64,000 bases of DNA from Streptococcus pluranimalium. Lineage in GTDB: Bacteria > Bacillota > Bacilli > Lactobacillales > Streptococcaceae. The notes beneath the pieces are model-generated. The model saw only the letters and a list, made by a program, of their open reading frames with translations. It was not told the origin of the DNA and made no database searches. The position numbers and the translations under genes were made by a program. Numbering within the stretch: position 1 is the stretch's first letter; each line of letters opens with the position of its first letter. Location: contig NZ_CP025536.1 in the NCBI RefSeq assembly GCF_002953735.1, forward strand, positions 192,001 to 256,000. The letters are read 5' to 3'. Positions 27,054 to 36,987 of this stretch are shown piece after piece.

Positions 27054-27974
27054 ATGACAAATTTAGATAAATACAAGGGTATTATTCCAGCATTTTATGC
27101 TTGTTATGACGCTGATGGAGAGGTTAGTGCAGAGCGTGTAAAAGAACTTGTTCAATATCATATAGATAAAGGTGTAAAAGGGATTTATGTCAATGGTTCT
27201 TCAGGTGAATGTATTTACCAGAGCGTAGAAGATCGTAAACTTATTATTGAAGCTGTTATGTCGGTGGCGAAAGGGAAGTTGACTGTTATTAATCATGTTG
27301 CTTGTAATAATACAAAAGACAGCATGGAACTAGCTAAACATTCAGAAGTTTTGGGAGTAGATGCAATTGCAGCCATCCCACCAATTTACTTTAAGCTTCC
27401 AGACTATTCGATTGCTCGCTATTGGAATGATATTAGCCAAGCAGCACCAAATACTGACTTTATTATTTATAATATTCCTCAGTTAGCAGGAGTTGCTTTA
27501 ACAAGCATTTTGTATGCGGAAATGCGTCAAAATCCACGCGTTATTGGTGTTAAAAATTCATCAATGCCAGTTCAGGATATTCAATTATTTGCAGCTGAAG
27601 CTGGTTCTGACTATATTGTTTTCAATGGTCCAGATGAGCAGTTTCTGGGTGGTCGCCTCATGGGAGCTGAGGGAGGTATTGGTGGAACTTATGGAGTCAT
27701 GCCAGATCTCTTTTTGAAATTAGATGATTTGATTGCCTCAAAAGATTTGGAAACAGCTAAGAAGTTACAGTATGCTATCAATGATGTTATCTATAAGATG
27801 GTCTCAGGAAAAGCAAACTTATACGCTGTCATTAAAGAAGTTTTACGCCTTAATGAAAATCTTGATTTAGGATCAGTAAGACGCCCCTTGGAGCCACTTG
27901 CAGAAGGTGATATAGAGATTGCCAAAGAAGCAGCGCAACTGATTACAGAAGCACGTTCGACATTTATTAATTAG
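27054..27974 (+). CDS. nanA: N-acetylneuraminate lyase
   Basis: 306 residues of the DHDPS/NAL class I aldolase family. It splits Neu5Ac to ManNAc and pyruvate. The substrate-binding NGSSGECIY, the catalytic Tyr in IIYNIPQLAG and the Schiff-base Lys in VIGVKNSSM are in the expected order. AGAAGGAAT precedes the ATG. Position between nanE and a sodium symporter confirms the sialate assignment over dihydrodipicolinate synthase. Confidence 0.95.
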   Translation: MTNLDKYKGIIPAFYACYDADGEVSAERVKELVQYHIDKGVKGIYVNGSSGECIYQSVEDRKLIIEAVMSVAKGKLTVINHVACNNTKDSMELAKHSEVLGVDAIAAIPPIYFKLPDYSIARYWNDISQAAPNTDFIIYNIPQLAGVALTSILYAEMRQNPRVIGVKNSSMPVQDIQLFAAEAGSDYIVFNGPDEQFLGGRLMGAEGGIGGTYGVMPDLFLKLDDLIASKDLETAKKLQYAINDVIYKMVSGKANLYAVIKEVLRLNENLDLGSVRRPLEPLAEGDIEIAKEAAQLITEARSTFIN

Positions 27975-27987
27975 GAGCAGGAGAGCT

Positions 27988-29493
27988 ATGGATAAAGTAT
28001 CATTTGGAGCCTTAAACTGGTTCATGATTATTTTCTATTTAGGCATTATGTTGTTAGTGGGGGCTTATTTCACCAAGAAATCTAGTCAGAGTACCGATGC
28101 TTTTTTCAAGGCGAATGGTAAAGTCCCTTCTTGGGCAGCAGGTTTAAGTGTTTATGCAACGACTTTAAGTTCTATTACTTTTATGGCTGTGCCAGAACGT
28201 TCTTTCTTAACGGATTGGTCTTATGCTGTAGGGACCTTAACTATCTTTTTGATCATTCCTTTAATGGCTAAATACTTCATTCCGTTTTTTAGAAGGCTAC
28301 ATGTTACGACGGCTTATGAATATTTAGAAGCGCGTTTTAGCACAACCTTACGTGCCATGAGTAGCTTTTTATTTGTGATTTATCATTTGGGTCGTATGGC
28401 AGTTGTTATCTATTTGCCAGTTCTTGCGATTACCTCTGTGACGGATATTAACCCTTTTCTTATTGCAGCTATTGTCGGTCTATTATGTGTGATTTATACC
28501 TTCTTAGGTGGTATTGAAGGGGTTATCTGGAGTGATGCGATTCAGGCAATTATTTTATTAGCAGGTGCTTTTCTTGTTATTGTTGTTGGTTTGATGAAAG
28601 TTGATGGAGGGTTAGTAACCTTATTGACAGATACTGTTGAACACCAGAAATTTATTTCTTTAAACAATAATTTTAATATGGCTAATTTGGCAAGCTTTAT
28701 TCCTCTTATTTTTATTGGTCAATTTGCTAATACCTTATATCAATATGCAGGAAGTCAAGATGTAGTCCAGCGCTTTTTGACTACTAAATCAACAAAAGAA
28801 GCGGTACAGTCATTGTGGACCTCTGGCTGGTTATCTCTATCTGCTATCCCACTCTTTTTTGGAATGGGTACTGTTCTCTATAGTTTTTACACTCATACAG
28901 GTCAACTGCCCGAAGATTTTAACACCAGTGCTATCGTGCCATACTTTATTGTGACACAAATACCGGCAGGTCTTGCAGGCTTGGTTATTGCTGCTATCTT
29001 TGCTGCAGCTCAATCAACGATTTCATCTAGTCTTAATGCAATTTCGTCATGTTTTGTTGTTGATTTTAAACAGCGTTTTTTCAACAACCATTTGAAATCA
29101 CTATCAGATGTGTGGTTAGCACGTTGGGTGATTATTGTTGCTGGAACAATTAGTACACTGATTACTCTTTACTTTATTGCAGGGAATTCTTCATCAACAT
29201 GGGATATTTTCCTAGCGGTTTCAGGAATGTTTGGCGTACCAGTTGTTGGTCTCTTCGTCCTCGGTATATTTACGATAAAGGCTAATGCGACAGGGGCACT
29301 TCTTGGTTTTGTAAGCAGTGTTTTGATTAGTTTCATAGCTAATAATGCTAAGGTATCAGCACTTCTTGTGGCAGTCTTAGCACTTGTAGCAACAGTTGTT
29401 TTCGGCTACTTGTTTAGTTTACTCTTTAAAGGGAACAAGCAGCTTACCAATTTGACGATTCATACTTTATCAGATGATTTAACAGAGGACTAA
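27988..29493 (+). CDS. Sodium:solute symporter, probable sialic acid importer
   Basis: 501 residues, about 13 membrane helices, SSS family: SSQSTDAFFKANGKVPSWAAGLSVYATTLSSITFMAVPERSF, GGIEGVIWSDAIQA, IFAAAQSTISSSLNAIS. SSS proteins in nan operons import Neu5Ac with Na+. Many streptococci use the ABC transporter SatABC instead, so the SSS solution here is notable. It begins 13 nt after nanA with AGGAG upstream. Substrate is inferred from context. Confidence 0.87.
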   Translation: MDKVSFGALNWFMIIFYLGIMLLVGAYFTKKSSQSTDAFFKANGKVPSWAAGLSVYATTLSSITFMAVPERSFLTDWSYAVGTLTIFLIIPLMAKYFIPFFRRLHVTTAYEYLEARFSTTLRAMSSFLFVIYHLGRMAVVIYLPVLAITSVTDINPFLIAAIVGLLCVIYTFLGGIEGVIWSDAIQAIILLAGAFLVIVVGLMKVDGGLVTLLTDTVEHQKFISLNNNFNMANLASFIPLIFIGQFANTLYQYAGSQDVVQRFLTTKSTKEAVQSLWTSGWLSLSAIPLFFGMGTVLYSFYTHTGQLPEDFNTSAIVPYFIVTQIPAGLAGLVIAAIFAAAQSTISSSLNAISSCFVVDFKQRFFNNHLKSLSDVWLARWVIIVAGTISTLITLYFIAGNSSSTWDIFLAVSGMFGVPVVGLFVLGIFTIKANATGALLGFVSSVLISFIANNAKVSALLVAVLALVATVVFGYLFSLLFKGNKQLTNLTIHTLSDDLTED

Positions 29494-29506
29494 AAGAAGG
29501 TGACCT

Positions 29507-30478
29507 ATGAAAGATACAATGACTTTAGAAGCGATGCAGACTTACAGGGGGAGGCAAGAGCTACCAGAAGACTTCGATTCGTTTTGGGAAAAGAATATTG
29601 CGTCATTACCAGAAACGATTTTTCACGTCGTGGAAGAAAAGGATTTTAATACTCCAAATATTCGATGCATTGACTTATATTTCAATGGAACGAACAAGGG
29701 TAATGTTTACGCACGTTGTGTTTTTCCAAAAGTAGACCAAAAAGTTCCTGTGATTTTTCATTTTCACGGTTACATGGGACAAAGTCCAGACTGGTCGGTT
29801 TTGTTCTCATATGCAGCCCTAGGATATGGTGTTGTCGCTATGGATGTTCGTGGACAATCAGGTCGGTCTTTAGACAACGCTACCTTCAATGGGAATACTG
29901 TCAAAGGCCAAATCATAAGAGGAATGGTAGATGGTCCAGATCATCTCTTTTATAAGGATGTCTATCTAGACGTCTATAGTTTAATTGAGATTGTTTCACA
30001 ATTTGAAGAAGTAGATGAGAACCGTCTGTTCAGTTATGGAGGATCACAAGGAGGAGCTTTAGCTTTAGTAGCCGCTGCCTTAAATCCAAAGATACAGAAG
30101 TGTGTCACCGTGTATCCGTTTTTAGGTGATTTTAAAAGGGTGATTGAGCTAGGCAATCATAGCGAAGCTTATGATGAGTTGTTCCGCTATTTTAAGTTTC
30201 ATGATCCATTTCATCAAACAGAAGAATATATTTTGAATACCTTATCTTATATTGATATTAAGAATTTTAGTCATTTAATTAGCTGTCCTGTAAAATTTGT
30301 GACCTGTTTAGATGACAACGTCTGTTTCCCATCTACTCAGTATGCCATTTATAATCGATTGACAACTGAAAAAGAGCATTTATTATTACCAGAGTATGGC
30401 CATGATGCGGTTAATGTTCAGTTGAATGATACAATCTTTAATTGGTTGACAGGTTCAGAAATAACCTTTGAGTTCTAA
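29507..30478 (+). CDS. Acetyl xylan esterase-family alpha/beta hydrolase (cephalosporin-C deacetylase type)
   Basis: 323 residues, AXE1 family: PVIFHFHGYMGQSPDW oxyanion region, nucleophile Ser in SYGGSQGGALALVAAAL, Asp in CLDDNVCFPSTQ and His in PEYGHDAVN. No signal peptide, so it acts in the cytoplasm. In this operon a likely job is removing O-acetyl groups from imported sialic acids so that NanA can act, which is inference from context; xylan is not a plausible substrate for this organism. Confidence 0.88.
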   Translation: MKDTMTLEAMQTYRGRQELPEDFDSFWEKNIASLPETIFHVVEEKDFNTPNIRCIDLYFNGTNKGNVYARCVFPKVDQKVPVIFHFHGYMGQSPDWSVLFSYAALGYGVVAMDVRGQSGRSLDNATFNGNTVKGQIIRGMVDGPDHLFYKDVYLDVYSLIEIVSQFEEVDENRLFSYGGSQGGALALVAAALNPKIQKCVTVYPFLGDFKRVIELGNHSEAYDELFRYFKFHDPFHQTEEYILNTLSYIDIKNFSHLISCPVKFVTCLDDNVCFPSTQYAIYNRLTTEKEHLLLPEYGHDAVNVQLNDTIFNWLTGSEITFEF

Positions 30479-30492
30479 AAGAGGAGAAAAAT

Positions 30493-30930
30493 ATGGAATT
30501 TTACCCATCCATTGATCATGCGAATAAACATGTGTTATTAGATTTAATAAAACCAATCTTAGCGGATTTAGACCTTCTAAACCTTGAAACCGGTATGCAT
30601 CCTGTCAATGATGACCTTTATTTTAATGTGATTCAGTATGAGTCAACTATCGAGGATCAGCGTGTCTGGGAGAGTCATCGTCGAGAGTATGATGTGCATT
30701 ATATTATTTCTGGAGAAGAGCGCATTTATCATAATTTCCTAAATCAGATGAGTTTGGGCAACTATGATACAGAAAGTGATTGGCAGGAGATGACAGGACA
30801 AAAGGCTAGTGAGCTGGTTTTGTTACCTGGGAATGTGCTCATTTTTGATAAAGAAGATGCTCATAAAACAGGATTGAAGGTCACTGATTCTGTAATGATA
30901 AAGAAAATCGTGTTTAAAATTGCCATGTAA
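30493..30930 (+). CDS. YhcH/YjgK/YiaL (DUF386) family protein
   Basis: 145 residues, cupin-like fold: WESHRREYDVHYIISGEERIYHN and VLLPGNVLIFDKEDAHKTGLKV, containing the His/Glu/Asp positions that bind metal in this family. The E. coli relative in the nan regulon has been reported to act as a sialic acid anomerase; the same role (speeding conversion of Neu5Ac anomers) fits here. GAGGAG precedes the ATG. Confidence 0.85.
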   Translation: MEFYPSIDHANKHVLLDLIKPILADLDLLNLETGMHPVNDDLYFNVIQYESTIEDQRVWESHRREYDVHYIISGEERIYHNFLNQMSLGNYDTESDWQEMTGQKASELVLLPGNVLIFDKEDAHKTGLKVTDSVMIKKIVFKIAM

Positions 30931-30959
30931 AGTTCTTAAATTGATGAAAGGAGAAAGGC

Positions 30960-31847
30960 ATGCGATTACTAGGCATTGATATTGGTGGTACTAGTATCAA
31001 AAGTGATGTCTATGACGAAAAGGGCTCTTCGCAACAGGAATTTAGAGAAATTCCGACTCCTGTTGATCTTCAAAAAGGTACCAATCAAATCTTTGATAGT
31101 CTTTTGCGATTAATTACTGGTTATCTTGATTCAGGTCGTACCCTAGACGGAATTGGGATATCAAGTGCTGGAGTTATTGATTCAGTAGAGGGAGAAGTGG
31201 TTTACGCAGGACCAACGATTCCTGATTATAAAGGTACTGCTTTAAAACAACTGGTAGAAGAGACATTTAACCTGCCTTGTGCGGTTGATAACGATGTTAA
31301 TTGTGCTGCCTTAGGAGAAGCTTGGTTGGGTGCAGGTCAATCTACTTCTAGTTTTATTTGCCTAACTGTTGGTACAGGGATTGGTGGAGCAATTGTTTTA
31401 AATGACTCAGTTTGGAGAGGTTTTACCCACTCAGCTGGTGAGGTAGGTTATCTACCTATTGATCAGGATGTCTGGCAAAATAAAGCCTCCACAACAGCTA
31501 TGGTTAAGGAATATTGCCAGAGGAAAAATCTGACAAGAGCTACAGGAAAAGCTATTTTTGAAGCTTATGAGCAAGATGATGAAGACGCTAAGGCTGTGAT
31601 TACCCAATTTGTGGATTATTTTGTAGAAGGACTGTTACCAATTTTATATGTTATTAATCCTGAAAAAGTGTTAATTGGAGGCGGTATTTTAGCTAGATCA
31701 GATATTTTAATCCCTCAGCTCCAAGAGCGATTAGAAAATAGATTACAAGCATCTCAGTTTCTACCCAGATCCCTTGAGAGTACTCAATTGGGAAATGAAG
31801 CAGGACGACTAGGAGCAGTCTATCATTTGTTAAAGACGTGTTTTTAA
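30960..31847 (+). CDS. ROK-family sugar kinase, probable N-acetylmannosamine kinase
   Basis: 295 residues. The phosphate-1 loop is LGIDIGGTSIKSDVYD, the catalytic Asp is in AVDNDVNCAALGEAWLG and the ATP site GTGIGGAIVLND follows. The HxCxCGxxGCxE zinc motif of glucokinase-type ROK proteins is absent (HSAGEVGYLPIDQDVW only), as in several streptococcal ROK kinases. Last gene of the nan operon, hence ManNAc kinase (NanK role) is the most likely function. AAAGGAG precedes the ATG. Confidence 0.85.
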   Translation: MRLLGIDIGGTSIKSDVYDEKGSSQQEFREIPTPVDLQKGTNQIFDSLLRLITGYLDSGRTLDGIGISSAGVIDSVEGEVVYAGPTIPDYKGTALKQLVEETFNLPCAVDNDVNCAALGEAWLGAGQSTSSFICLTVGTGIGGAIVLNDSVWRGFTHSAGEVGYLPIDQDVWQNKASTTAMVKEYCQRKNLTRATGKAIFEAYEQDDEDAKAVITQFVDYFVEGLLPILYVINPEKVLIGGGILARSDILIPQLQERLENRLQASQFLPRSLESTQLGNEAGRLGAVYHLLKTCF

Positions 31848-31918
31848 ACTAAGTAAGTATAGTAGGTTGATAGGTGTTGGTCATACAATCTTGGATAGAT
31901 ATGAAAATCTAAAAGTGA

Positions 31919-31951
31919 TAAGGCATGAAATCACCGATTTCTGCCTTTTTT
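31919..31951 (+). terminator. Terminator of the sialic-acid operon
   Basis: AAGGCA-GAAATC pairs with GATTTC-TGCCTT around a tiny loop, followed by a T-run that leads straight into the leuS promoter. Confidence 0.8.
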
Positions 31952-31965
31952 CTTGTGCCATTCCG

Positions 31966-31974
31966 TGCTATAAT
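31966..31974 (+). promoter_or_regulatory. leuS extended -10 promoter
   Basis: TGCTATAAT, with the predicted start about 28 nt before the ATG. The leader is short and holds no T-box, unlike leuS genes of many Bacilli. Confidence 0.6.
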
Positions 31975-32008
31975 AAGACTACTATACTATTTTGATGGAG
32001 AAACAAAG

Positions 32009-34510
32009 ATGGCTTTCTACAATCACAAGGAAATTGAACCCAAATGGCAAGGTTTTTGGGCTGAAAATCACACTTTTAAAACAGGAACGGATGCGTCAAA
32101 ACCTAAATTTTATGCGCTTGATATGTTCCCTTACCCGTCAGGTGCTGGTCTGCACGTAGGACATCCTGAAGGCTACACAGCGACAGATATTCTCAGTCGT
32201 TTTAAACGTGCACAAGGCTACAATGTCCTTCACCCAATGGGTTGGGATGCTTTTGGTTTGCCTGCGGAGCAGTACGCTATGGATACTGGTAATGACCCTG
32301 CAGAATTTACTGCGGAAAACATCGCCAATTTCAAACGTCAAATCAATGCGCTAGGATTCTCCTACGACTGGGATTGTGAAATCAACACAACTGATCCTAA
32401 CTACTACAAATGGACGCAGTGGATTTTTACGAAATTGTATGAAAAAGGCTTGGCTTATGAAGCAGAAGTGCCTGTAAACTGGGTTGAGGAATTAGGAACA
32501 GCCATCGCCAACGAAGAAGTCCTTCCTGACGGAACATCTGAACGTGGGGGCTACCCTGTTATCCGCAAACCAATGCGCCAATGGATGCTTAAAATCACAG
32601 CCTACGCAGAGCGCCTCTTGGAAGATTTGGAAGAAGTGGATTGGCCAGAGTCCATCAAGGACATGCAACGCAACTGGATTGGTAAATCAACAGGTGCTCA
32701 TGTGACTTTCAAAATCAAAGATACGGATAAAGACTTTACAGTCTTCACTACTCGTCCGGACACGCTTTTTGGGGCTACTTATGCGGTTATGGCGCCTGAG
32801 CATGACTTGGTAGATAGCATCACATCACCAGAACAAGCAGAAGCTATCGCAGCATACAAACGTGCTGCCAGCCTCAAGTCTGACTTGGCACGTACGGATT
32901 TAGCCAAAGAAAAAACAGGTGTCTTCACAGGTGCCTATGCTATCAACCCTGTCAATGGTAAAGAAATGCCAATCTGGATTTCGGATTATGTTCTTGCTAG
33001 CTACGGAACAGGTGCTATTATGGCGGTGCCTGCCCATGACGAACGTGACTGGGAATTTGCCAAACAATTTGGTTTAGATATTATTCCTGTCTTGGAAGGT
33101 GGTAATGTTGAAGAAGCTGCCTACACTGAAGATGGACTTCACATCAATTCAGGCTTTGTCGATGGTCTTAATAAAGAAGAAGCAATTGACAAGATGGTTG
33201 ATTTCCTAGAAGAAAATGGCTTCGGTAAAAAACAAGTCAACTACCGTCTTCGTGACTGGCTTTTCAGTCGTCAGCGTTATTGGGGTGAGCCAATTCCAAT
33301 CATCCATTGGGAAGATGGCACTTCAACAGCTGTTCCAGAAAGTGAATTGCCACTGGTGCTTCCTGTAACCAAGGATATTCGTCCTTCAGGGACTGGAGAA
33401 TCACCACTTGCTAACATCACAGACTGGCTTGAGGTGACGCGTGAAGATGGTGTTAAAGGTCGTCGTGAGACTAATACCATGCCGCAGTGGGCTGGTTCAA
33501 GCTGGTATTACCTTCGCTATATTGATCCACATAATGATGAGAAATTAGCTGATGAAGACCTCCTCAAACAATGGCTGCCAGTTGACATCTACATCGGTGG
33601 TGCTGAACATGCCGTTCTTCACTTACTTTATGCTCGTTTCTGGCATAAGGTCCTTTATGATTTAGGTGTTGTTCCTACCAAAGAACCATTCCAAAAACTC
33701 TTTAACCAAGGGATGATTTTGGGGACAAGCTACCGCGACCATCGTGGAGCTCTCGTTGCAACAGATAAGGTCGAAAAACGTGATGGTTCATTCTTCAACA
33801 TTGAAACTGGTGAAGAACTTGAACAAGCACCTGCTAAAATGTCTAAATCCCTCAAAAACGTTGTCAACCCTGACGATGTAGTGGAGCAGTACGGTGCCGA
33901 TACCCTCCGTGTTTACGAGATGTTCATGGGACCACTTGATGCTTCCATTGCCTGGTCTGAAGAAGGTCTTGAAGGGGCTCGTAAGTTCCTTGACCGTGTT
34001 TATCGCCTCATTACAACCAAAGAGATTTCTTCGGAAAATAGCGGAGCATTGGACAAAGTCTACCATGAAACTGTCAAAGCCGTGACAGAACAAATCGAAG
34101 AGCTCAAATTCAATACAGCTATTGCGCAGCTCATGATCTTTGTCAACGCAGCCAATAAAGAAGATAAACTCTTTGTTGATTATGCCAAAGGATTCGTCCA
34201 GTTGATTGCCCCATTCGCACCACACTTGGGTGAAGAATTGTGGCAAGTCTTGACCGCATCAGGGGAGTCTATCTCATATGTGGCATGGCCAACATGGGAT
34301 GACAGCAAACTTGTGGAAAATGAAATCGAAATTGTTGTCCAAATCAAAGGTAAAGTCCGTGCGAAATTAATCGTTCCAAAAGATGCTAGCCGTGAAGAAT
34401 TAGAAGCTCTTGCCATGGCAGACGAGAAAGTCAAAGCTGAAATTGCAGGCAAAGAGATTATTAAGGTGATAGCTGTTCCTAACAAGCTCGTTAACATTGT
34501 AACCAAGTAG
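32009..34510 (+). CDS. leuS: Leucyl-tRNA synthetase
   Basis: 833 residues from ATG 32009 (ATGGAG 11 nt upstream; [17 protein letters not shown] is the family start, so the frame extension to 31925 is not used). Class I features: HVGH (49-52), the CP1 editing domain (about 220-415, [19 protein letters not shown]), WIPI-type region and KMSKS ([12 protein letters not shown]). It charges tRNA-Leu. Strong codon bias as in a highly expressed gene. Confidence 0.98.
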   Translation: MAFYNHKEIEPKWQGFWAENHTFKTGTDASKPKFYALDMFPYPSGAGLHVGHPEGYTATDILSRFKRAQGYNVLHPMGWDAFGLPAEQYAMDTGNDPAEFTAENIANFKRQINALGFSYDWDCEINTTDPNYYKWTQWIFTKLYEKGLAYEAEVPVNWVEELGTAIANEEVLPDGTSERGGYPVIRKPMRQWMLKITAYAERLLEDLEEVDWPESIKDMQRNWIGKSTGAHVTFKIKDTDKDFTVFTTRPDTLFGATYAVMAPEHDLVDSITSPEQAEAIAAYKRAASLKSDLARTDLAKEKTGVFTGAYAINPVNGKEMPIWISDYVLASYGTGAIMAVPAHDERDWEFAKQFGLDIIPVLEGGNVEEAAYTEDGLHINSGFVDGLNKEEAIDKMVDFLEENGFGKKQVNYRLRDWLFSRQRYWGEPIPIIHWEDGTSTAVPESELPLVLPVTKDIRPSGTGESPLANITDWLEVTREDGVKGRRETNTMPQWAGSSWYYLRYIDPHNDEKLADEDLLKQWLPVDIYIGGAEHAVLHLLYARFWHKVLYDLGVVPTKEPFQKLFNQGMILGTSYRDHRGALVATDKVEKRDGSFFNIETGEELEQAPAKMSKSLKNVVNPDDVVEQYGADTLRVYEMFMGPLDASIAWSEEGLEGARKFLDRVYRLITTKEISSENSGALDKVYHETVKAVTEQIEELKFNTAIAQLMIFVNAANKEDKLFVDYAKGFVQLIAPFAPHLGEELWQVLTASGESISYVAWPTWDDSKLVENEIEIVVQIKGKVRAKLIVPKDASREELEALAMADEKVKAEIAGKEIIKVIAVPNKLVNIVTK

Positions 34511-34656
34511 TTTCCTCACTTGTTTGTTGAATTCCAATTTCTAGGAGTATCATTCTCGATTCTTAGATTCTAACGGATTGGATAATATCATTATAGAAAA
34601 AAGACTGGCTTTTCCTTAGACTGAAGGTAAAGGAGTAGGGGAAGTTTTAAAAACAG

Positions 34657-34706
34657 AAAATAGCTTAGAATGACGTTGCTGTAAAACGTTGATTCTAAGC
34701 TATTTT
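34657..34706 (+). repeat. Long hairpin after leuS, copy 1 of a dispersed hairpin
   Basis: AAAATAGCTTAGAAT (34657-34671) pairs perfectly over 15 bp with ATTCTAAGCTATTTT (34692-34706), and ACGTT/AACGT extends the stem. T-rich DNA follows. A related hairpin with the same CTTAGAAT...ACGTT core lies after dexB (50720-50767). It probably works as a terminator. Confidence 0.6.
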
Positions 34707-34842
34707 GTCTTGTTTTTAGGATAGTGTTGTAGTAATTAAATCTCGCTTGTTTATGATATTAAGAATCATGCTGCTTTATTTTCAATAGAAAGTTCAACAT
34801 TAAAGACTTTCCAGCTCTTCTAAATTTAGAGGGCTGCCATTG

Positions 34843-36231
34843 TTATCCTAGTAATAGTGGGTAAAGGTAGAGGAGGATGGTAAAACTGAGGAGGCTGAAG
34901 AAGATTCCCCAGCGAATGGCTTGGAAGGCTTTGTAGAAGCGGGCAATAGTAAGGAGACACCAGATCATGAGCACGATAACAAACCAAGCTGACAACAGAC
35001 GAAGTGGTGTTGCTCCATACAAGTAGATATAGATACCAAAGAGTTTCCAACTAGCTAGAGCAGCAAACAGACTAGCAAATACGAATAAAATGGTTAAAGC
35101 GATACGTGTTCCTTTTTTATTCCAAGGCATTTCTTTAGAAAAAATATAGAAGGCTATTAGCACCCCAAAGTTAAGAAGAGAAACACGAACTAATTGCCAG
35201 AAGCCAGAAACTGCTACGGTAGATGCATCTTGTGGAGAGACTTTGATAGACGTATCCAACAAGTTAGTTAATTCATTCAGACCGATTCCAAAAAAGAGAG
35301 CATAGGTCAAGCTGAGACTAATAAGAATGATGTAGATAGCTGACGAAGGGAATTGTCTTGTTTGAGTCAGTTCTTCTTGGAAACGACTGTAATCAAATGT
35401 TTTTTGGTTTCTTTTCTTGAGAATGGAAGCTGCTATTAAACCATATAGCCATAACATAATTGGTAGGCACATCAAGATTCGGAAAAGACTAACAGCAGGA
35501 TTGAAAAAATCAAGAGAGAAATGTGTGAAAATGCTTGTCAATGAACGAGTGAACTGAGCAAAGCTTTCTGAAACTTGACTGAGCTGCGACCAGACAAAAA
35601 TAACGAGTACTAGTGACAACAGGACACTAATTAGGATAAAAGTGAATTGAGTTCGAAAATGTTTTTGTTGGTCTATATCCTTCTTTCTCTGAAACGGCTG
35701 GGCAAGCACACGGAAGGCAAGGAAAAATTGACCAAAGGGATGTAAAACACTACCACGCCACAAGTCAAGCCAAGACAGAACCCCTAGATGACCTTGGCTG
35801 AGCCAATTTGTTCGGCTAAGGGTATAGAGGATGAATGACCCATGTAAGGCCAGAAACTGAGGAATTTCTAATTGACCAAGAAAGCCAAAATAACTCAGTG
35901 CCACTGCTTGAAAAACGGTCATCGAGAGAAAAAAAGAAGTCTCAAGTTGTTGGTGGGTATTGCTCTTAAAAGTTTGTAAGTTGTGTTTTCCGAGGTACTC
36001 TATCAAGAAAATGATACCAATGGTAAATGGAAAGATGTAATCAATGTAGCCTTCAAATATCCCCATCCAGTAAATGTATGACAATATAAATAGCAAGAGA
36101 GTCCCGATCTTAAAGCGACGTAAGGCTGAATCAGAAATACTGTTAAATAGATTTGGTTTTGGCTTCGGTTTTGGTTGTATGATAGAGGATGTAAAATTGG
36201 TTTGTAGTGGTTTAGCGGGAGGTATAGACAT
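34843..36231 (-). CDS. Polytopic membrane protein of unknown function (DUF4153/DUF4173-like)
   Basis: 462 residues. A Pro/Lys-rich cytoplasmic N-terminus (QPKPKPKPN) is followed by about 11-12 membrane helices (for example IGTLLLFILSYIYWMGIF, FTFILISVLLSLVLVIFVW, LRLLSAWFVIVLMIWCLLTI). The overall pattern resembles DUF4153/DUF4173 proteins, but I do not recognise a specific motif. It follows the Xre regulator by 2 nt in a three-gene minus-strand operon, so it is probably controlled by that regulator. Function unknown. Confidence 0.65.
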   Translation of the reverse strand: MSIPPAKPLQTNFTSSIIQPKPKPKPNLFNSISDSALRRFKIGTLLLFILSYIYWMGIFEGYIDYIFPFTIGIIFLIEYLGKHNLQTFKSNTHQQLETSFFLSMTVFQAVALSYFGFLGQLEIPQFLALHGSFILYTLSRTNWLSQGHLGVLSWLDLWRGSVLHPFGQFFLAFRVLAQPFQRKKDIDQQKHFRTQFTFILISVLLSLVLVIFVWSQLSQVSESFAQFTRSLTSIFTHFSLDFFNPAVSLFRILMCLPIMLWLYGLIAASILKKRNQKTFDYSRFQEELTQTRQFPSSAIYIILISLSLTYALFFGIGLNELTNLLDTSIKVSPQDASTVAVSGFWQLVRVSLLNFGVLIAFYIFSKEMPWNKKGTRIALTILFVFASLFAALASWKLFGIYIYLYGATPLRLLSAWFVIVLMIWCLLTIARFYKAFQAIRWGIFFSLLSFTILLYLYPLLLG

Positions 36232-36233
36232 AC

Positions 36234-36452
36234 TTAGTTTTCCTCACTTTCATCAGGTATATATTCGAGAATGTCTCCTGGTTGGCAGCCTAGTTCTCGG
36301 CAAAGAGCATTGAGTGTTGAGAAGCGAATAGCCTTGGCTTTATTATTTTTTAGAATAGATAGATTGGCCGGTGTTAGGTCGATAAGTTCTGCTAATTTAC
36401 CAGCACTAATATGTTTTTTAGCCATGACAACATCTAAATTAATCTGAATCAT
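36234..36452 (-). CDS. Small Xre-family regulator (YozG-like)
   Basis: 72 residues, almost only a helix-turn-helix: MIQINLDVVMAKKHISAGKLAELIDLTPANLSILKNNKAKAIRFSTLNALCRELGCQPGDILEYIPDE. AAGGAGG lies before the ATG. Such short Cro/CI proteins are commonly encoded next to DUF2975 membrane proteins, as here. It is likely an autoregulator of the three-gene operon. Confidence 0.88.
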   Translation of the reverse strand: MIQINLDVVMAKKHISAGKLAELIDLTPANLSILKNNKAKAIRFSTLNALCRELGCQPGDILEYIPDESEEN

Positions 36453-36462
36453 ACTTACCTCC

Positions 36463-36936
36463 TTAAATCGTGAAATCGACTTCTTCTTGTAAAGCTACTG
36501 CCTTACCGAAGGCAGTACGAATGACACGTATAATCAAAGTGAGAAGACTACAAGAAACAGCAACGAGTAGCATAGGTAGATAGGCTGTTAAGCCCATAAA
36601 GAGCGAAATCAATGCAACAGCTCCTACAATCCATCCTAGATAGCGTAAGTTTTGAACGTTTTCAGAGACGAAAACATGGTTGTTGCCAATACGGGTGATG
36701 AGTTGATAGAGGGTTATAATACAGCTGATAGCGAGAGCACCAAGAACATAACCTAACAGTAAGAGTACCCAAAAACGGATAGAATCTTGAAATAAGGGAG
36801 AGCGGTGCTCTATCACGAGCCTTGTAATCCATGGACCGATAAAAAGCATAATAAAAGAAGCTAGTCCTAGGCTAATAAGAGCCAATTTAGTTAGTAAGAT
36901 ACTGATATTTTCCTTAGTTGGTGTGTATTTAAACAT
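36463..36936 (-). CDS. DUF2975 membrane protein
   Basis: 157 residues with four membrane helices (LALISLGLASFIMLFIGPWI, FWVLLLLGYVLGALAISCIITLY, YLGWIVGAVALISLFMGLTAY, LLVAVSCSLLTLIIRVI). The order DUF2975 then YozG-like Xre regulator is a known recurring pair of unknown function. AAAGGAG precedes the ATG and a good promoter lies upstream. Confidence 0.82.
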   Translation of the reverse strand: MFKYTPTKENISILLTKLALISLGLASFIMLFIGPWITRLVIEHRSPLFQDSIRFWVLLLLGYVLGALAISCIITLYQLITRIGNNHVFVSENVQNLRYLGWIVGAVALISLFMGLTAYLPMLLVAVSCSLLTLIIRVIRTAFGKAVALQEEVDFTI

Positions 36937-36958
36937 TATTTTTCTCCTTTGATTTTAA

Positions 36959-36987
36959 ACTATAGCACAAAATATATCGATAATCAA
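36959..36987 (-). promoter_or_regulatory. Promoter of the DUF2975/Xre operon
   Basis: Minus strand TTGATT (36987-36982), 17-nt spacer, TATAGT (36964-36959). Confidence 0.65.

Noticed and set aside
31848..32008. T-box riboswitch before leuS
   Set aside because: The leader is under 40 nt after the nan terminator, and no specifier stem or conserved antiterminator is present.
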